Source: Martinezella hainanensis (GTDB taxonomy: Bacteria > Pseudomonadota > Alphaproteobacteria > Rhizobiales > Rhizobiaceae). From it: DNA of 64,000 nt. A program made the translations under genes and the position numbers. This document shows, one piece after another, positions 25,653 to 33,883 of this stretch. How positions within the stretch are numbered: the first letter of the stretch is position 1; the number at the start of each line of letters is the position of its first letter. The stretch spans positions 496,001-560,000 of the forward strand of contig NZ_FMAC01000005.1 of assembly GCF_900094555.1 (NCBI RefSeq), written 5' to 3'. The notes under the pieces were generated by a model. The model searched no databases, was not told the origin of the DNA, and saw only the letters and a program-made list of their open reading frames with translations.

Positions 25653-25672
25653 GCCCTTAAATTTTTAAGGGC
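25653..25672. repeat. Perfect 20-base inverted repeat GCCCTTAAA-TT-TTTAAGGGC
   Basis: Nine-base arms separated by two T, in the divergent region between the GntR operon and the small zinc-ribbon gene. It is too AT-centred and symmetrical for a terminator without a T tract, and suits a dimeric repressor site overlapping one of the two divergent promoters. Confidence 0.5.
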
Positions 25673-25766
25673 GCAAAGCAGCCCACAACGAAGGTCGTCA
25701 GCGGCCTTCAAGAGCGCCGACAGCGCTGATAGAAGGAGCATGTTGTGAGTCCCGAGCTGGAAGAGA

Positions 25767-26021
25767 ATGGCCGCAAGAGATCGATATTCACGGAAGCTGG
25801 AATGCGCGAAATGCGATCACACCGGCTTCGCCGAGGTTTCTGAAACTGACGATCGTCGTGCCGTGAGCCGCGATTTCAAGATAGACGAGATGCCGCGCGG
25901 CTTTTCCACAGAGCGGCCATCGACCGATCCGCGCAAGCACATGATCCGCTGCCGGTGCGGCTCGGTGTTTCCTTTCGCGCAGGACACGGTTTATGCGCCG
26001 GGCGGCGAGCCGCGGCGCTGA
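25767..26021 (+). CDS. Small zinc-ribbon-like protein of unknown function
   Basis: 84 residues. Two cysteine pairs, C-x2-C (LECAKCDHTG) and C-x-C (IRCRCGSVF), separated by about 48 residues, suggest a metal-binding zinc ribbon. The ATG has GGAAGAGA immediately upstream. No partner domain, membrane segment or signal peptide is seen. Similar short proteins are common in rhizobial genomes; function unknown. It is divergent from the GntR operon. Confidence 0.6.
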   Translation: MAARDRYSRKLECAKCDHTGFAEVSETDDRRAVSRDFKIDEMPRGFSTERPSTDPRKHMIRCRCGSVFPFAQDTVYAPGGEPRR

Positions 26022-26039
26022 AAAGCAAAGGCTGAAAAG

Positions 26040-26063
26040 AAAAAAGCCCCGCACAGGCGAGGC
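26040..26063 (-). terminator. Strong intrinsic terminator on the minus strand
   Basis: Read on the minus strand: GCCTCGC, loop CTGT, GCGGGGC, then six T. The stem is 7 base pairs with one G-U. The nearest minus-strand protein gene upstream stops about 500 bases away (26561), so it more likely ends a short independent transcript. Confidence 0.75.
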
Positions 26064-26170
26064 TAAGCTTGTGCCGCTCCGGGGAAATCGGAAGCGACGC
26101 GGCATTGTCTAGCGGTCGCCTTCTCTCCCGACTAGGTCAGTTTTGCCGATACCGGTACGCTTAACCAAAA
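26040..26170 (-). ncRNA. Candidate small RNA of about 130 nt
   Basis: A promoter-like pair on the minus strand (TTGGCA, 17 bases, AATAAA at 26205-26177) is followed about 130 bases later by a strong intrinsic terminator with six T. There is no plausible protein frame between them. Inside, CTAG-T-CGG and CCGCTAG can form a hairpin with a purine-rich loop GAGAGAAGGCGA. I could not match it to a named rhizobial RNA family. Both ends are predictions. Confidence 0.4.
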
Positions 26171-26176
26171 AAGCTC

Positions 26177-26205
26177 TTTATTCGTGAAAGAGATTGATTT
26201 GCCAA
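26177..26205 (-). promoter_or_regulatory. Sigma-70-like promoter for the small RNA candidate
   Basis: On the minus strand -35 TTGGCA, 17-base spacer, -10 AATAAA. The -10 is only a fair match; the ideal spacing and the downstream terminator raise its credibility. Confidence 0.35.
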
Positions 26206-26392
26206 CTCTCTCCCACTGGCTGCAAAGGTCGGGTGAAACTATCGTGCCGTGCAATATGTTCAGCTAGCGTTCATTTTCGCGCGGGCAAAAAGGCAATCGC
26301 CGCAACGCCTTGCGGTCGTCGAGGTCCGGCTTCCATTGGCTTTCGAGCCTGGTCGCCGGACCTCGCAGATATTGAAAACCTCGGATACCCAC

Positions 26393-26527
26393 ATGCGGCT
26401 GCTTCGCGCCTTCATCAATTGGATTTGTCGCAAGCGACGGTCGGAACAAGAAACGATCCAACACTCCGCCGATGACCCATGGGTCCTGCAGCAGATCGAG
26501 AAATTCGAGCGAGAGTTGAAACGATAG
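26393..26527 (+). CDS. Possible 44-residue basic protein
   Basis: ATG-initiated frame encoding MRLLRAFINWICRKRRSEQE and ending WVLQQIEKFERELKR, an amphipathic basic peptide. The composition looks protein-like at the C-terminus, but no Shine-Dalgarno sequence is visible and no family is recognised. An upstream in-frame ATG at 26249 would make it 92 residues. Confidence 0.25.
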   Translation: MRLLRAFINWICRKRRSEQETIQHSADDPWVLQQIEKFERELKR

Positions 26528-26560
26528 CCGATCGTTGGCTCTTAAGCCCCGCGTGCTTGA

Positions 26561-27763
26561 TCAGCGCCGCAGGACGACGCCATCTGTGGCAATGAGCTTG
26601 CCCGCCTTGTAGACCGCGCGTCCTTTCGGCACCGCAACGACCGCCTCGGGAACATGCTCTGCCTTCAAGGTAACGAAATCGGCTTTTGCACCGATCTGCA
26701 GGCCGTAACCCTCCAGGCGCAAAGCTCTGGCGCCGCTCTCCGTCACGACATCGAAGGCGGTCTTCAATTCGTCGTCTGTATAGAAGCCCGACCGATAGCC
26801 GATCATCATCGCGCGGCCCAGCATGTCACCATCGCCATATGGCCACCAGGAATCGCGAATATTGTCGCTGCCGCTGAAGACGGTGACGCCGGCGGCACGA
26901 AGCAGGGCGACCGGCGGGAAGGGGTGGGCGCCCGGAGCATTGGTCATGATGGAGACGCCGCTTTCGGCGATGAGTGCTGCAGCGCGTGTTACCGCCTCGG
27001 TCGAAAGATCGCCAAGTCCATAGGCGTGGCTGATCGTAACGTGCCCACCCATGGAGAGACCACGCGCGCGGGCGCAGATCTGCTCGATGGTGAAGAGACC
27101 GAGCGTACCGCCTTCATGAAGGTGGATATCGACGTCGACGCCATGCTTCTCGGCCACTCCGAAAACAACGTCGAGGTGCTTTTCAATATCCCGGTCGAAG
27201 CTCGCCGGATCGAGCCCTCCGACAAGATCGGCTCCCATGGCGATCGCCTCGTCCAGAAGCTCGGGCGTGCCGGCGCTCTTCAGGATGCCACTTTGCGGAA
27301 AAGCGACGAGCTGAATGTCGATCAGGCCGCGATATTCCTCGCGCACGGCAAGAATGGTCTCGAGCGATTTCAGCCCAACGGAGCCGTCCACCATGACATG
27401 GCTGCGCATATGCGTGCTGCCATTGGCGATGCAGAGGTCGAGCTGGTTTCTGGCTCTTTCGTCCATCGGTGCAGCCTGTGCCATATTCTGTGCCTGGAAG
27501 GCCACGCGTTCATGGACATCGAAGCCATTGGTGCACGGCTTATGCGGTATCCACGCGTCTCCATAGAAGCTGGTGTCGAGATGAATGTGTCCTTCGACGA
27601 AGCCAGACACCACAAGAACACCTTCGAGGTCTATTACCTCAGAGGCTGTGGCCGGCGCTTTGGTTTCTTCGATCGAGACGATGCGGCCATCCGTGACGCC
27701 GATATCCTTGATCGAGCCATCGACGAGCTTGGCCCGGGTAAAGAGGGTTTCGATCGTGCTCAA
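26561..27763 (-). CDS. Amidohydrolase, cytosine deaminase / N-isopropylammelide hydrolase-like
   Basis: 400 residues of the metal-dependent TIM-barrel amidohydrolase superfamily. Metal-site motifs in order: HIHLD after GFVEG, HLHEGG, SHAYGLGD, and the catalytic Asp in FSGSDNIRDSWWPYG. The last, with its Asn-Ile-Arg-Asp, is characteristic of the CodA-type cytosine deaminase group acting on six-membered N-heterocycles. The C-terminal small beta domain (LKAEHVPEAVVAVPKGRAVYKAGKLI) is present. The GntR regulator upstream on the same strand and the divergent importer-racemase operon suggest catabolism of a pyrimidine-, hydantoin- or related cyclic amide-type compound. Substrate is inferred. Confidence 0.87.
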   Translation of the reverse strand: MSTIETLFTRAKLVDGSIKDIGVTDGRIVSIEETKAPATASEVIDLEGVLVVSGFVEGHIHLDTSFYGDAWIPHKPCTNGFDVHERVAFQAQNMAQAAPMDERARNQLDLCIANGSTHMRSHVMVDGSVGLKSLETILAVREEYRGLIDIQLVAFPQSGILKSAGTPELLDEAIAMGADLVGGLDPASFDRDIEKHLDVVFGVAEKHGVDVDIHLHEGGTLGLFTIEQICARARGLSMGGHVTISHAYGLGDLSTEAVTRAAALIAESGVSIMTNAPGAHPFPPVALLRAAGVTVFSGSDNIRDSWWPYGDGDMLGRAMMIGYRSGFYTDDELKTAFDVVTESGARALRLEGYGLQIGAKADFVTLKAEHVPEAVVAVPKGRAVYKAGKLIATDGVVLRR

Positions 27764-27824
27764 TTTTTTCTCCTTGAATCAATGGCCATTGATCCGAGCG
27801 GGAGCCGCCTAGATGGCGGATGTC

Positions 27825-28538
27825 TCAATGCTCGAATGCTTCTTTCAGGCCGAAGCTCTTGCGCTCCCGCAGGTCGAGATCGGCCTCGATATGCGCGATA
27901 TGATGGAGCATCAGGTGACAGGCCGTGTCGACGTCCTTCTGCTCCAGCGCGGTGATGATATCGCCGTGCTCGGAATGGCCGCAACTGGAGGCACTTGATT
28001 GTCCGTAGAGTGCGATTACCAGTGACGAGCGGGCGACGAGCTCTTCCATGAAGCGCTGCATGATGAGATTGCCTGATATCGACGCCAGCATCAGATGGAA
28101 GTCACCCGAAGCCTTGATTTCGGCGCGACGCGCAGATTGACCGCGTTCACCCATCAAGCGACCCTCCTCGACGAGGAGGTGTCGGAGATGCTTGAGCTGA
28201 GCCGCGGTGATATGTTCGGCAGCCGATTTCAGTATGCCCGGCTCGACCAGACGACGCGCAGCGAATATCTGCCGGGCTTCCTCGGGCGATGGATAGGCGA
28301 CGAAAGCGCCGCGGTTTTTCTCGACGCTGACAAGCCCCTCATAAGAAAGAGCCTGCAGGGCGGCGCGCGCCAAGGTTCGGCTGACATTGAACAGGCCGCC
28401 AACATCGCTTTCGGACAGTTTCGTGCCCGGCGCAAGCCGGCGCTCGACGATCGCGTCGCGAATGGCATCGCGGATCTGTTGCGCACCGCTGTCGGTAGAG
28501 TCGCTAGGCGTCAAAAGCCCATCTGCTGAAGGATTCAT
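27825..28538 (-). CDS. GntR-family regulator with FCD domain
   Basis: 237 residues from ATG 28538; a frame extending 180 residues further upstream has no homology-like character. The winged helix spans QQIRDAIRDAIVERRLAPG to LSYEGLVSVEKNRGAFVAYP with the GntR helix ESDVGGLFNVSRTLARAAL. The FCD domain follows; candidate metal ligands include the Asp and His of SGDFHLMLASISGN and His in CGHSEHGDI and LMLHHIAHIEAD. It lies 61 bases upstream of the amidohydrolase gene and divergent from the importer operon; it probably controls both, perhaps through the TGTATACA palindrome at 28625. Confidence 0.85.
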   Translation of the reverse strand: MNPSADGLLTPSDSTDSGAQQIRDAIRDAIVERRLAPGTKLSESDVGGLFNVSRTLARAALQALSYEGLVSVEKNRGAFVAYPSPEEARQIFAARRLVEPGILKSAAEHITAAQLKHLRHLLVEEGRLMGERGQSARRAEIKASGDFHLMLASISGNLIMQRFMEELVARSSLVIALYGQSSASSCGHSEHGDIITALEQKDVDTACHLMLHHIAHIEADLDLRERKSFGLKEAFEH

Positions 28539-28624
28539 AATCGTTTGCCTGAATAATTGGCCGCGATGATAGCCCGGTTTCGCGCCGAAGTTAAACGAAA
28601 TCTGATGCAAAGAATGGATTAAAG

Positions 28625-28632
28625 TGTATACA
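28625..28632. promoter_or_regulatory. TGTATACA palindrome, candidate FCD-GntR operator core
   Basis: Perfect 8-base palindrome in the divergent region between the GntR gene and the importer operon. FCD-type regulators often recognise T-G-T-N-T-A-C-A-like cores; the flanks (G on the left, A on the right) break the symmetry, so this is tentative. Confidence 0.35.
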
Positions 28633-28713
28633 ATAATTTGCATAAATCGAGCACAATAGCCTATTTCCTGTGCAAATTCACAATTGCTATTCAGGAGGCA
28701 AAATTTCTCACCT

Positions 28714-28737
28714 GCTGGAAAATATAGGAATTCCAGC
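28714..28737. repeat. Inverted repeat GCTGGAA-10-TTCCAGC upstream of importer operon
   Basis: Seven-base perfect arms separated by 10 bases, about 65 bases before the ATPase start codon. It may be a second regulator site or a leader hairpin of the mRNA. Confidence 0.35.
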
Positions 28738-28802
28738 TGGTTAGTGCGCCGCAGCAAAACTGGCATGAATGATGCAGTGTCTTTCCCAAACCAAAGGGGA
28801 AG

Positions 28803-29894
28803 ATGATGTCGAAAGCGGCAGAGATCGATATAGTGTCCGTTTCGAAGGTCTACGGCACAACTACGGCTGTCCATGCGATCAGCCTGAAGATACCGGCAGG
28901 CTCCTATTGCTGCTTTCTCGGTCCTTCCGGCTGCGGCAAGACTTCGACACTGCGCATGATCGCGGGCCACGAAGGCATTTCCTCCGGCGACATCAGGCTT
29001 GGAAATACCGTCGTCACCGACTTCCCGCCCGCCAGGCGCGGCACGGCGATGATGTTCCAGTCCTATGCGCTGTTTCCTCATCTCGATCTCATCGACAATG
29101 TCGCCTTCAGCTTGAAGATGAAGGGTGTCGACAAGGACGAGCGTCGCGCCAAGGCGCTTGAGATGCTGAAGCTGATGCAGATGGAGGCCTATGCAACCCG
29201 ACGCCCGGCCCAGCTTTCAGGTGGCCAGCAGCAGCGCGTGGCGCTTGCCCGTGCGTTGATCACCGATCCGGAAGCGCTGCTGCTCGACGAGCCGCTATCG
29301 GCGCTCGATCCCTTCCTGAAAATCCGCATGCGCGCCGAGCTGAAGAAGCTGCAGAAGTCGCTCGGCATCACTTTCGTCCACGTCACGCACAGCCAGGAAG
29401 AGGCGATGGCGCTCGCCGATATCATGGTCATCATGAATGACGGCCGGATTGAGCAGGCAGGTTCGCCGCGAGAGGTTTTTGAACGCCCTGAGACAGCCTT
29501 TGTCGCCCGCTTCATGGGCGATCATAATGTGTTGTCTGGCCGGGTCACGTCGAGCGAGGGCGGCGTGATCACCACGACCGTGCCGGAAGGACAGGGTTTC
29601 TCGGTGAAGGGATCAGGACGCCAGGTTGGAGACCCCGTTGATATCGCCATCCGCACCGACCGCGTCCGGCTTTCACAGCCGACGGACAAGGGCCTCGGCT
29701 TCAACGGTGTGGTTTCCAACATCGAATATCGCGGCGCGACGCTGAAGATCACCGTCATAGGTGCCGGCAGCGACGATTTCACCGTGATCGCAAGTAACGA
29801 CGATGACGCCGCCAGATCTATGGCAGTCGGCGACACCGTCTCGCTGAGCTGGGCTCAGGAGGATGCAATCCTTCTTGGCCGTATGTCCGCATGA
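28803..29894 (+). CDS. ABC importer ATP-binding protein, PotA-like
   Basis: 363 residues. Walker A GPSGCGKTS, Q-loop FQSYALFPHLDLIDNVAFSLKMKG, signature LSGGQQQR, Walker B LLLDEPLSALD and H-loop VTHSQEEAMALAD are all intact. A C-terminal TOBE_2 domain (residues about 285-360) marks it as a spermidine/putrescine-iron type subunit. It is the first gene of an operon ABC ATPase, binding protein, two permeases, racemase. Two adjacent ATG codons (28803, 28806) are possible starts; AAAGGGGAAG lies just upstream. Confidence 0.9.
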   Translation: MMSKAAEIDIVSVSKVYGTTTAVHAISLKIPAGSYCCFLGPSGCGKTSTLRMIAGHEGISSGDIRLGNTVVTDFPPARRGTAMMFQSYALFPHLDLIDNVAFSLKMKGVDKDERRAKALEMLKLMQMEAYATRRPAQLSGGQQQRVALARALITDPEALLLDEPLSALDPFLKIRMRAELKKLQKSLGITFVHVTHSQEEAMALADIMVIMNDGRIEQAGSPREVFERPETAFVARFMGDHNVLSGRVTSSEGGVITTTVPEGQGFSVKGSGRQVGDPVDIAIRTDRVRLSQPTDKGLGFNGVVSNIEYRGATLKITVIGAGSDDFTVIASNDDDAARSMAVGDTVSLSWAQEDAILLGRMSA

Positions 29895-29925
29895 AAATCT
29901 CAAGCATCAAAAAAGGGGAACTGAC

Positions 29926-31224
29926 ATGACGAATGAAACAAAGACTACCAAGGCGACAAAGGGCATTTCCCGCCGATCGCTGCTGAAGGGTGGAGCTGCT
30001 GCCGCCGGCGCCGTTGTCGGCTCCGGTCTTATCACCGGCTTTCCGACCGTCTGGGCGCAATCCAAAATCACGCTGCGCCAGTTCGGTACGGGCGTTTCGA
30101 ACATCAACGCGATCGCAGAGAAGTGCAAGGCCGATCTCGGCATCACGCTCGAGATGACCGCGACCGATTCCGATGCCGCCGCGCAGCGAGCCGTGACGCA
30201 GCCGAACAGCTACGACATCGCCGACATCGAATACTGGATCGCCAAGAAGGTGTTCCCGGCCGGTGTGCTGCAGCCGATGGACGTCAAGAAGCTCAAATAT
30301 TACGACAAGATCGTGCCGCTCTTCATCAATGGCAAGCTGAAGCCCGACAGCGTCATTGCCCAGGGCACGGCACCGCACACGGTCGGCTTCGTCGAAGGTC
30401 AAGGTTCCAAGAAGTTCGCCAAGGAGCCGACGCAGTGGATGACGATGGTTCCGACCATCTACAATGCCGACACGCTCGGCATTCGCCCTGATCTTACCGG
30501 ACGTCCGATCAACAGCTGGGCCGATATTCTCGATCCGGCCTTCAAGGGCAAGACCGCCATCCTCAACATCCCGTCGATCGGCATCATGGATGCCGCGATG
30601 ATCATGGAAGCCGCCGGCAAGATCAAATATGCCGACAAGGGCAACATGACGAAGGCGGAAATCGACAAGACGATCGAGTTCCTGATCAAGACCAAGGGTG
30701 AGGGCCAGTTCCGCGCCTTCTGGAAGTCCTTCGACGAAAGCGTCAACCTGATGGCGTCGGGCGAAGTGGTCATCCAGTCCATGTGGTCGCCGGCGGTTGC
30801 CGCCGTCCGCTCGAAGGGTATTGCCTGCACCTTCCAGCCGCTCAAGGAAGGCTATCGCGCCTGGGGCGGCGGCCTCGGCCTTGCCTCGCATCTGAAGGGT
30901 GCCGAGCTCGACGCTGCCTACGAGTACATCAACTGGTACACCTCCGGCTGGGTCGGCGGTTACCTTAACCGCCAGGGTTACTATTCCGCCTGCATGGAAA
31001 CGGCCAAGCAGTTCATGTCGGCCGACGAATGGGGCTACTGGATCGAGGGCAAGCCGGCGCAGGGCGATATCCTTTCTCCGGAAGGCAAGGTCATGGAGAA
31101 GGCCGGCGCCGTTCGCGACGGCGGTTCCTTCGAAGCCCGCATGGGTGCGGTTGCCTGCTGGAATTCGGTCATGGACGAGGACCGCTACATGGTCCGTCGC
31201 TGGAACGAATTCATCGCCGCCTGA
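29926..31224 (+). CDS. ABC importer periplasmic solute-binding protein, PotD-like, Tat signal
   Basis: 432 residues from ATG 29926, preceded by AAAAGGGGAA. The N-terminus carries a twin-arginine signal SRRSLLKGGAAAAGAV with a cleavage site near VWAQS. The body is an SBP family 1/8 fold as in polyamine-binding proteins (ADIEYWIAKKVFPAGVLQPMDVKKL, PTIYNADTLG, WSPAVAAVRSKGI). Length is well above E. coli PotD (348). With a racemase of the hydantoin/Asp-Glu group at the end of the operon, an N-heterocyclic or amino-acid-like ligand is more plausible than a polyamine (inference). Confidence 0.88.
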   Translation: MTNETKTTKATKGISRRSLLKGGAAAAGAVVGSGLITGFPTVWAQSKITLRQFGTGVSNINAIAEKCKADLGITLEMTATDSDAAAQRAVTQPNSYDIADIEYWIAKKVFPAGVLQPMDVKKLKYYDKIVPLFINGKLKPDSVIAQGTAPHTVGFVEGQGSKKFAKEPTQWMTMVPTIYNADTLGIRPDLTGRPINSWADILDPAFKGKTAILNIPSIGIMDAAMIMEAAGKIKYADKGNMTKAEIDKTIEFLIKTKGEGQFRAFWKSFDESVNLMASGEVVIQSMWSPAVAAVRSKGIACTFQPLKEGYRAWGGGLGLASHLKGAELDAAYEYINWYTSGWVGGYLNRQGYYSACMETAKQFMSADEWGYWIEGKPAQGDILSPEGKVMEKAGAVRDGGSFEARMGAVACWNSVMDEDRYMVRRWNEFIAA

Positions 31225-31241
31225 TCCGGCATTCCTTCATT

Positions 31242-31269
31242 GCCTCTCCCTGCCGTTGCGGGGGGAGGC
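31242..31269 (+). other. Intercistronic stem-loop after binding-protein gene
   Basis: GCCTCTCCC and GGGGGAGGC pair over 9 positions (one G-U) around a 9-base loop, 17 bases after the binding-protein stop. No T tract follows. Likely stabilises the upstream mRNA. Confidence 0.5.
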
Positions 31270-31292
31270 GTCGCAAAACGGAGAACCGAACC

Positions 31293-32204
31293 ATGGCGAC
31301 GATCGCTTCCTCGGATGAAGCAGAGGCAACTCGGGAAAACCGGCGGGGATTTGGCGTGCCGGCCTGGGCAGTCGCCTATCTGCAGGCCACGCCGCTGTTT
31401 CTCATCCTCGGCTTCTTCTTCTTGTTGCCGATTGCCATGATTGGCATCGTCAGCTTCTGGGATTATGATTTCGCCAACATCTATCCGGCCTTCCTGACCA
31501 CCAACTATACCGATACGCTCGGTTCATGGGTGACGTGGAAGACCTATCTCAATACGCTGAAATTCACCGCCATTGTCTGGATGCTGACGCTGTTCATCGG
31601 CTTCTGGGTCGCTTATTTCCTCGCCTTTCACATCAGGCGTACGTCGACGCAGATGATCCTTTTCCTCGTCTGCACCGTGCCGTTCATGACCTCGAACATC
31701 ATCCGCATGATCTCGTGGATTCCGGTGCTCGGTCGCAACGGGCTGGTCAATTCCGCGCTGATCGACATGGGACTGATCCCGCAGCCGATCGAATGGTTGC
31801 TCTATTCGGACTTTGCCGTCGTGCTCGCCATGGTGCACCTCTACACGCTCTTCATGGTGACGCCGATCTTCAACACGCTGATGCGCATCGACCGCTCGCT
31901 GTTTGAGGCAGCGCGTGACGCCGGCGCCAGCGGCTGGCAAGTGCTGTGGAATGTGGTCATTCCGCTTGCCAAGCCCGGAATGGCGATCGGCAGCATCTTC
32001 GTCGTCACGCTGGTCATGGCGGATTTTTCCACTGTGCAGGTCATGTCCGGCGGCCAGAGTGCTTCCATCGCGTTGATGATGAAGAACCAGATGTCGCTGC
32101 TGCAATATCCGGCTGCCGCCGCCAATGCAGTGGTGTTGCTGATCGTCGTACTGCTGATGGTCGCCGCCATCCTGCGCATCGTCGATATCCGCAAGGAGCT
32201 TTGA
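31293..32204 (+). CDS. ABC importer permease, PotB-like
   Basis: 303 residues from ATG 31293; an earlier in-frame start would lie inside the binding-protein gene and is rejected. Six membrane segments, the first ATPLFLILGFFFLLPIAMIGIVSFW. The EAA loop reads FEAARDAGASGWQVLWNVVIPLAKPG. The stop is 1 base before the start of the second permease gene. Confidence 0.9.
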   Translation: MATIASSDEAEATRENRRGFGVPAWAVAYLQATPLFLILGFFFLLPIAMIGIVSFWDYDFANIYPAFLTTNYTDTLGSWVTWKTYLNTLKFTAIVWMLTLFIGFWVAYFLAFHIRRTSTQMILFLVCTVPFMTSNIIRMISWIPVLGRNGLVNSALIDMGLIPQPIEWLLYSDFAVVLAMVHLYTLFMVTPIFNTLMRIDRSLFEAARDAGASGWQVLWNVVIPLAKPGMAIGSIFVVTLVMADFSTVQVMSGGQSASIALMMKNQMSLLQYPAAAANAVVLLIVVLLMVAAILRIVDIRKEL

Positions 32205-32205
32205 G

Positions 32206-33027
32206 ATGAACCGCGAAAGGCGTAGCCCGGAATTCTATGTTCTGGCGATCTTCTTCACGATTTTCGTGCTGTTCCTCTATGGACCGCTCTCGGCAGTCGT
32301 CATCCTGTCCTTCCAGGGGCCGGACGGCGGCCTGACCTTCCCGCTGAATGGCGTCTCGCTGCATTGGTTCGCAAACCTCTTCGAGAAACAGGCGGTCGGC
32401 GATTTCGGTGCTTCGTTCCAACGGTCCCTGATCCTTGGGCTGATGGTCATGATCGTGACCGTCGTCGTCTCGCTGTTGGCAGGCCTTGCCTTTCGCCGCC
32501 GCTTTCGCGGATCGACATTCCTGTTCTATGCGACGGTTGCCAGCCTCGTCGTCCCATCCATTATCATTTCGCTCGGGATCGGCGTCGTCTTCCAGCAGGG
32601 TGGCATTGCGCCTGCTTGGTATTCCTCGGCTTTCGGCGCGCATCTGACCTGGACCTTGCCCTTCGGCGTGCTGATCATGTTTGCGGTCTTCAACCGGTTT
32701 TCGCCGGCCTATGAGGAGGCAGCACGCGATCTCGGTGCCAACTCATGGCAGACCTTTCGCCATGTTGTGCTGCCGATGATCGCGCCGAGCCTGATCGGCG
32801 TCGGCCTGTTCGGCTTCACGCTCTCCTATGACGAGTTCGCCCGTACCCTGATGACGTCAGGCACCTACAATACCCTGCCGCTCGAAATCTACGGCATGAC
32901 GACGAATGTCACCACGCCGGTGCTTTATGCTCTGGGAACAGTGACGACGCTCTTTTCCTTCACCATCATCCTCCTGGCGCTTGCAGTCATGACCATGCTC
33001 GGCCGCCGCCAAGCCAAGAAAAGCTGA
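32206..33027 (+). CDS. ABC importer permease, PotC-like
   Basis: 273 residues, six membrane segments, first FYVLAIFFTIFVLFLYGPLS. EAA loop: EEAARDLGANSWQTFRHVVLPM. Starts one base after the PotB-like stop and ends 4 bases before the racemase gene, so the operon is tightly packed. Confidence 0.9.
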   Translation: MNRERRSPEFYVLAIFFTIFVLFLYGPLSAVVILSFQGPDGGLTFPLNGVSLHWFANLFEKQAVGDFGASFQRSLILGLMVMIVTVVVSLLAGLAFRRRFRGSTFLFYATVASLVVPSIIISLGIGVVFQQGGIAPAWYSSAFGAHLTWTLPFGVLIMFAVFNRFSPAYEEAARDLGANSWQTFRHVVLPMIAPSLIGVGLFGFTLSYDEFARTLMTSGTYNTLPLEIYGMTTNVTTPVLYALGTVTTLFSFTIILLALAVMTMLGRRQAKKS

Positions 33028-33031
33028 GATC

Positions 33032-33775
33032 ATGCGCCTGTTGCTCATCAATCCCAATACCACCGCTTCCATGACAGAGAAGGCGGCGGTCGCCGCGCGT
33101 GCCGTGGCAAGCCCCGGCACGGAGATCATCGCCGCCACCTCGCAGATGGGGCCGGCTTCGATTGAGGGCTATTACGACGGAGCAATAGCGGTGCCCGGCA
33201 TGCTGCGAGAACTGAAAGAAAGACAGGCTGGCGGCTATGATGCGGCGATCATCTGCTGCTTTGACGATACCGGCCTGGAAGCCGCGCGCATGTTTTGCGA
33301 TGTGCCCGTTGTCGGGCTCTGTGAATCCGCCGTGGCGACGGCCGGTTTCCTGGCGCAGCGCTTTAGTGTGGTGACGACGCTCGAACGCTCCCGCATCCTG
33401 ATCGACAACCTCGTCCGGCGCTATGGCATGGGTAGCCGGGCCAAGGTTCGCGCGTCCGATATCCCTGTCCTCGAGCTTGAGGATTCATCGTCGGGCGCAA
33501 TCGGAAAACTGCGGGCGGAAATCGAACGTGCGCTTGCCGAAGACGGAGCGGAAGCCATCGTACTCGGCTGTGCCGGCATGACGGATCTCGCAAGAGAGCT
33601 GCAATCGATCTACGGCGTCCCGGTCGTGGATGGCGTCGCGGCAGCGGTCAAACAGGCCGAAGCTTTGGTGTCACTGGGGCTATCCACCAGCAAGCGTAGC
33701 TCCTACGCTTCGCCATTGCCCAAGTCTTTTTCAGGTGCGATGCAGGATTTCGTGCCGACGCGACTTTTGGCCTAG
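33032..33775 (+). CDS. Asp/Glu/hydantoin racemase family protein
   Basis: 247 residues, normal for hydantoin racemases. The N-terminal motif LLLINPNTTASMTEKA and the two catalytic-cysteine contexts (AAIICCFDDTGLEAARMF and IVLGCAGMTDLARELQ) are those of the HyuA/HyuE group of Agrobacterium and Sinorhizobium. These enzymes interconvert D- and L-5-substituted hydantoins; related ones act on allantoin or maleate. Being the last gene of an importer operon next to an amidohydrolase, it fits salvage of a chiral cyclic ureide or a related compound. Confidence 0.87.
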   Translation: MRLLLINPNTTASMTEKAAVAARAVASPGTEIIAATSQMGPASIEGYYDGAIAVPGMLRELKERQAGGYDAAIICCFDDTGLEAARMFCDVPVVGLCESAVATAGFLAQRFSVVTTLERSRILIDNLVRRYGMGSRAKVRASDIPVLELEDSSSGAIGKLRAEIERALAEDGAEAIVLGCAGMTDLARELQSIYGVPVVDGVAAAVKQAEALVSLGLSTSKRSSYASPLPKSFSGAMQDFVPTRLLA

Positions 33776-33883
33776 CCTCATCACAATCCATTATTTACGC
33801 CTCGACGGCTCGCTCGGCCTCTCGGATGGCGCATCGCGGCGGCGGGGACTACAATGTCTCCGTAAAAAACGAGAGTCGCGGAT

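Larger units (their letters stand above)
26022..26560. other. 539-base gap holding a candidate small RNA and little else
   Basis: Between the zinc-ribbon gene and the 3' end of the amidohydrolase gene. The left 180 bases carry a minus-strand promoter-like sequence and an intrinsic terminator (see the ncRNA entry). The right part contains only a weak 44-codon frame. No repeats or mobile-element traces recognised. Confidence 0.5.

Noticed and set aside
28692..28697. Isolated AGGAGG as ribosome-binding site of an unknown gene
   Set aside because: No start codon with an open frame follows within a usable distance.
28539..29081. Extension of the FCD-GntR gene by 181 residues
   Set aside because: It would run across the divergent promoter region and into the importer ATPase gene; the winged-helix regulator is complete from 28538.
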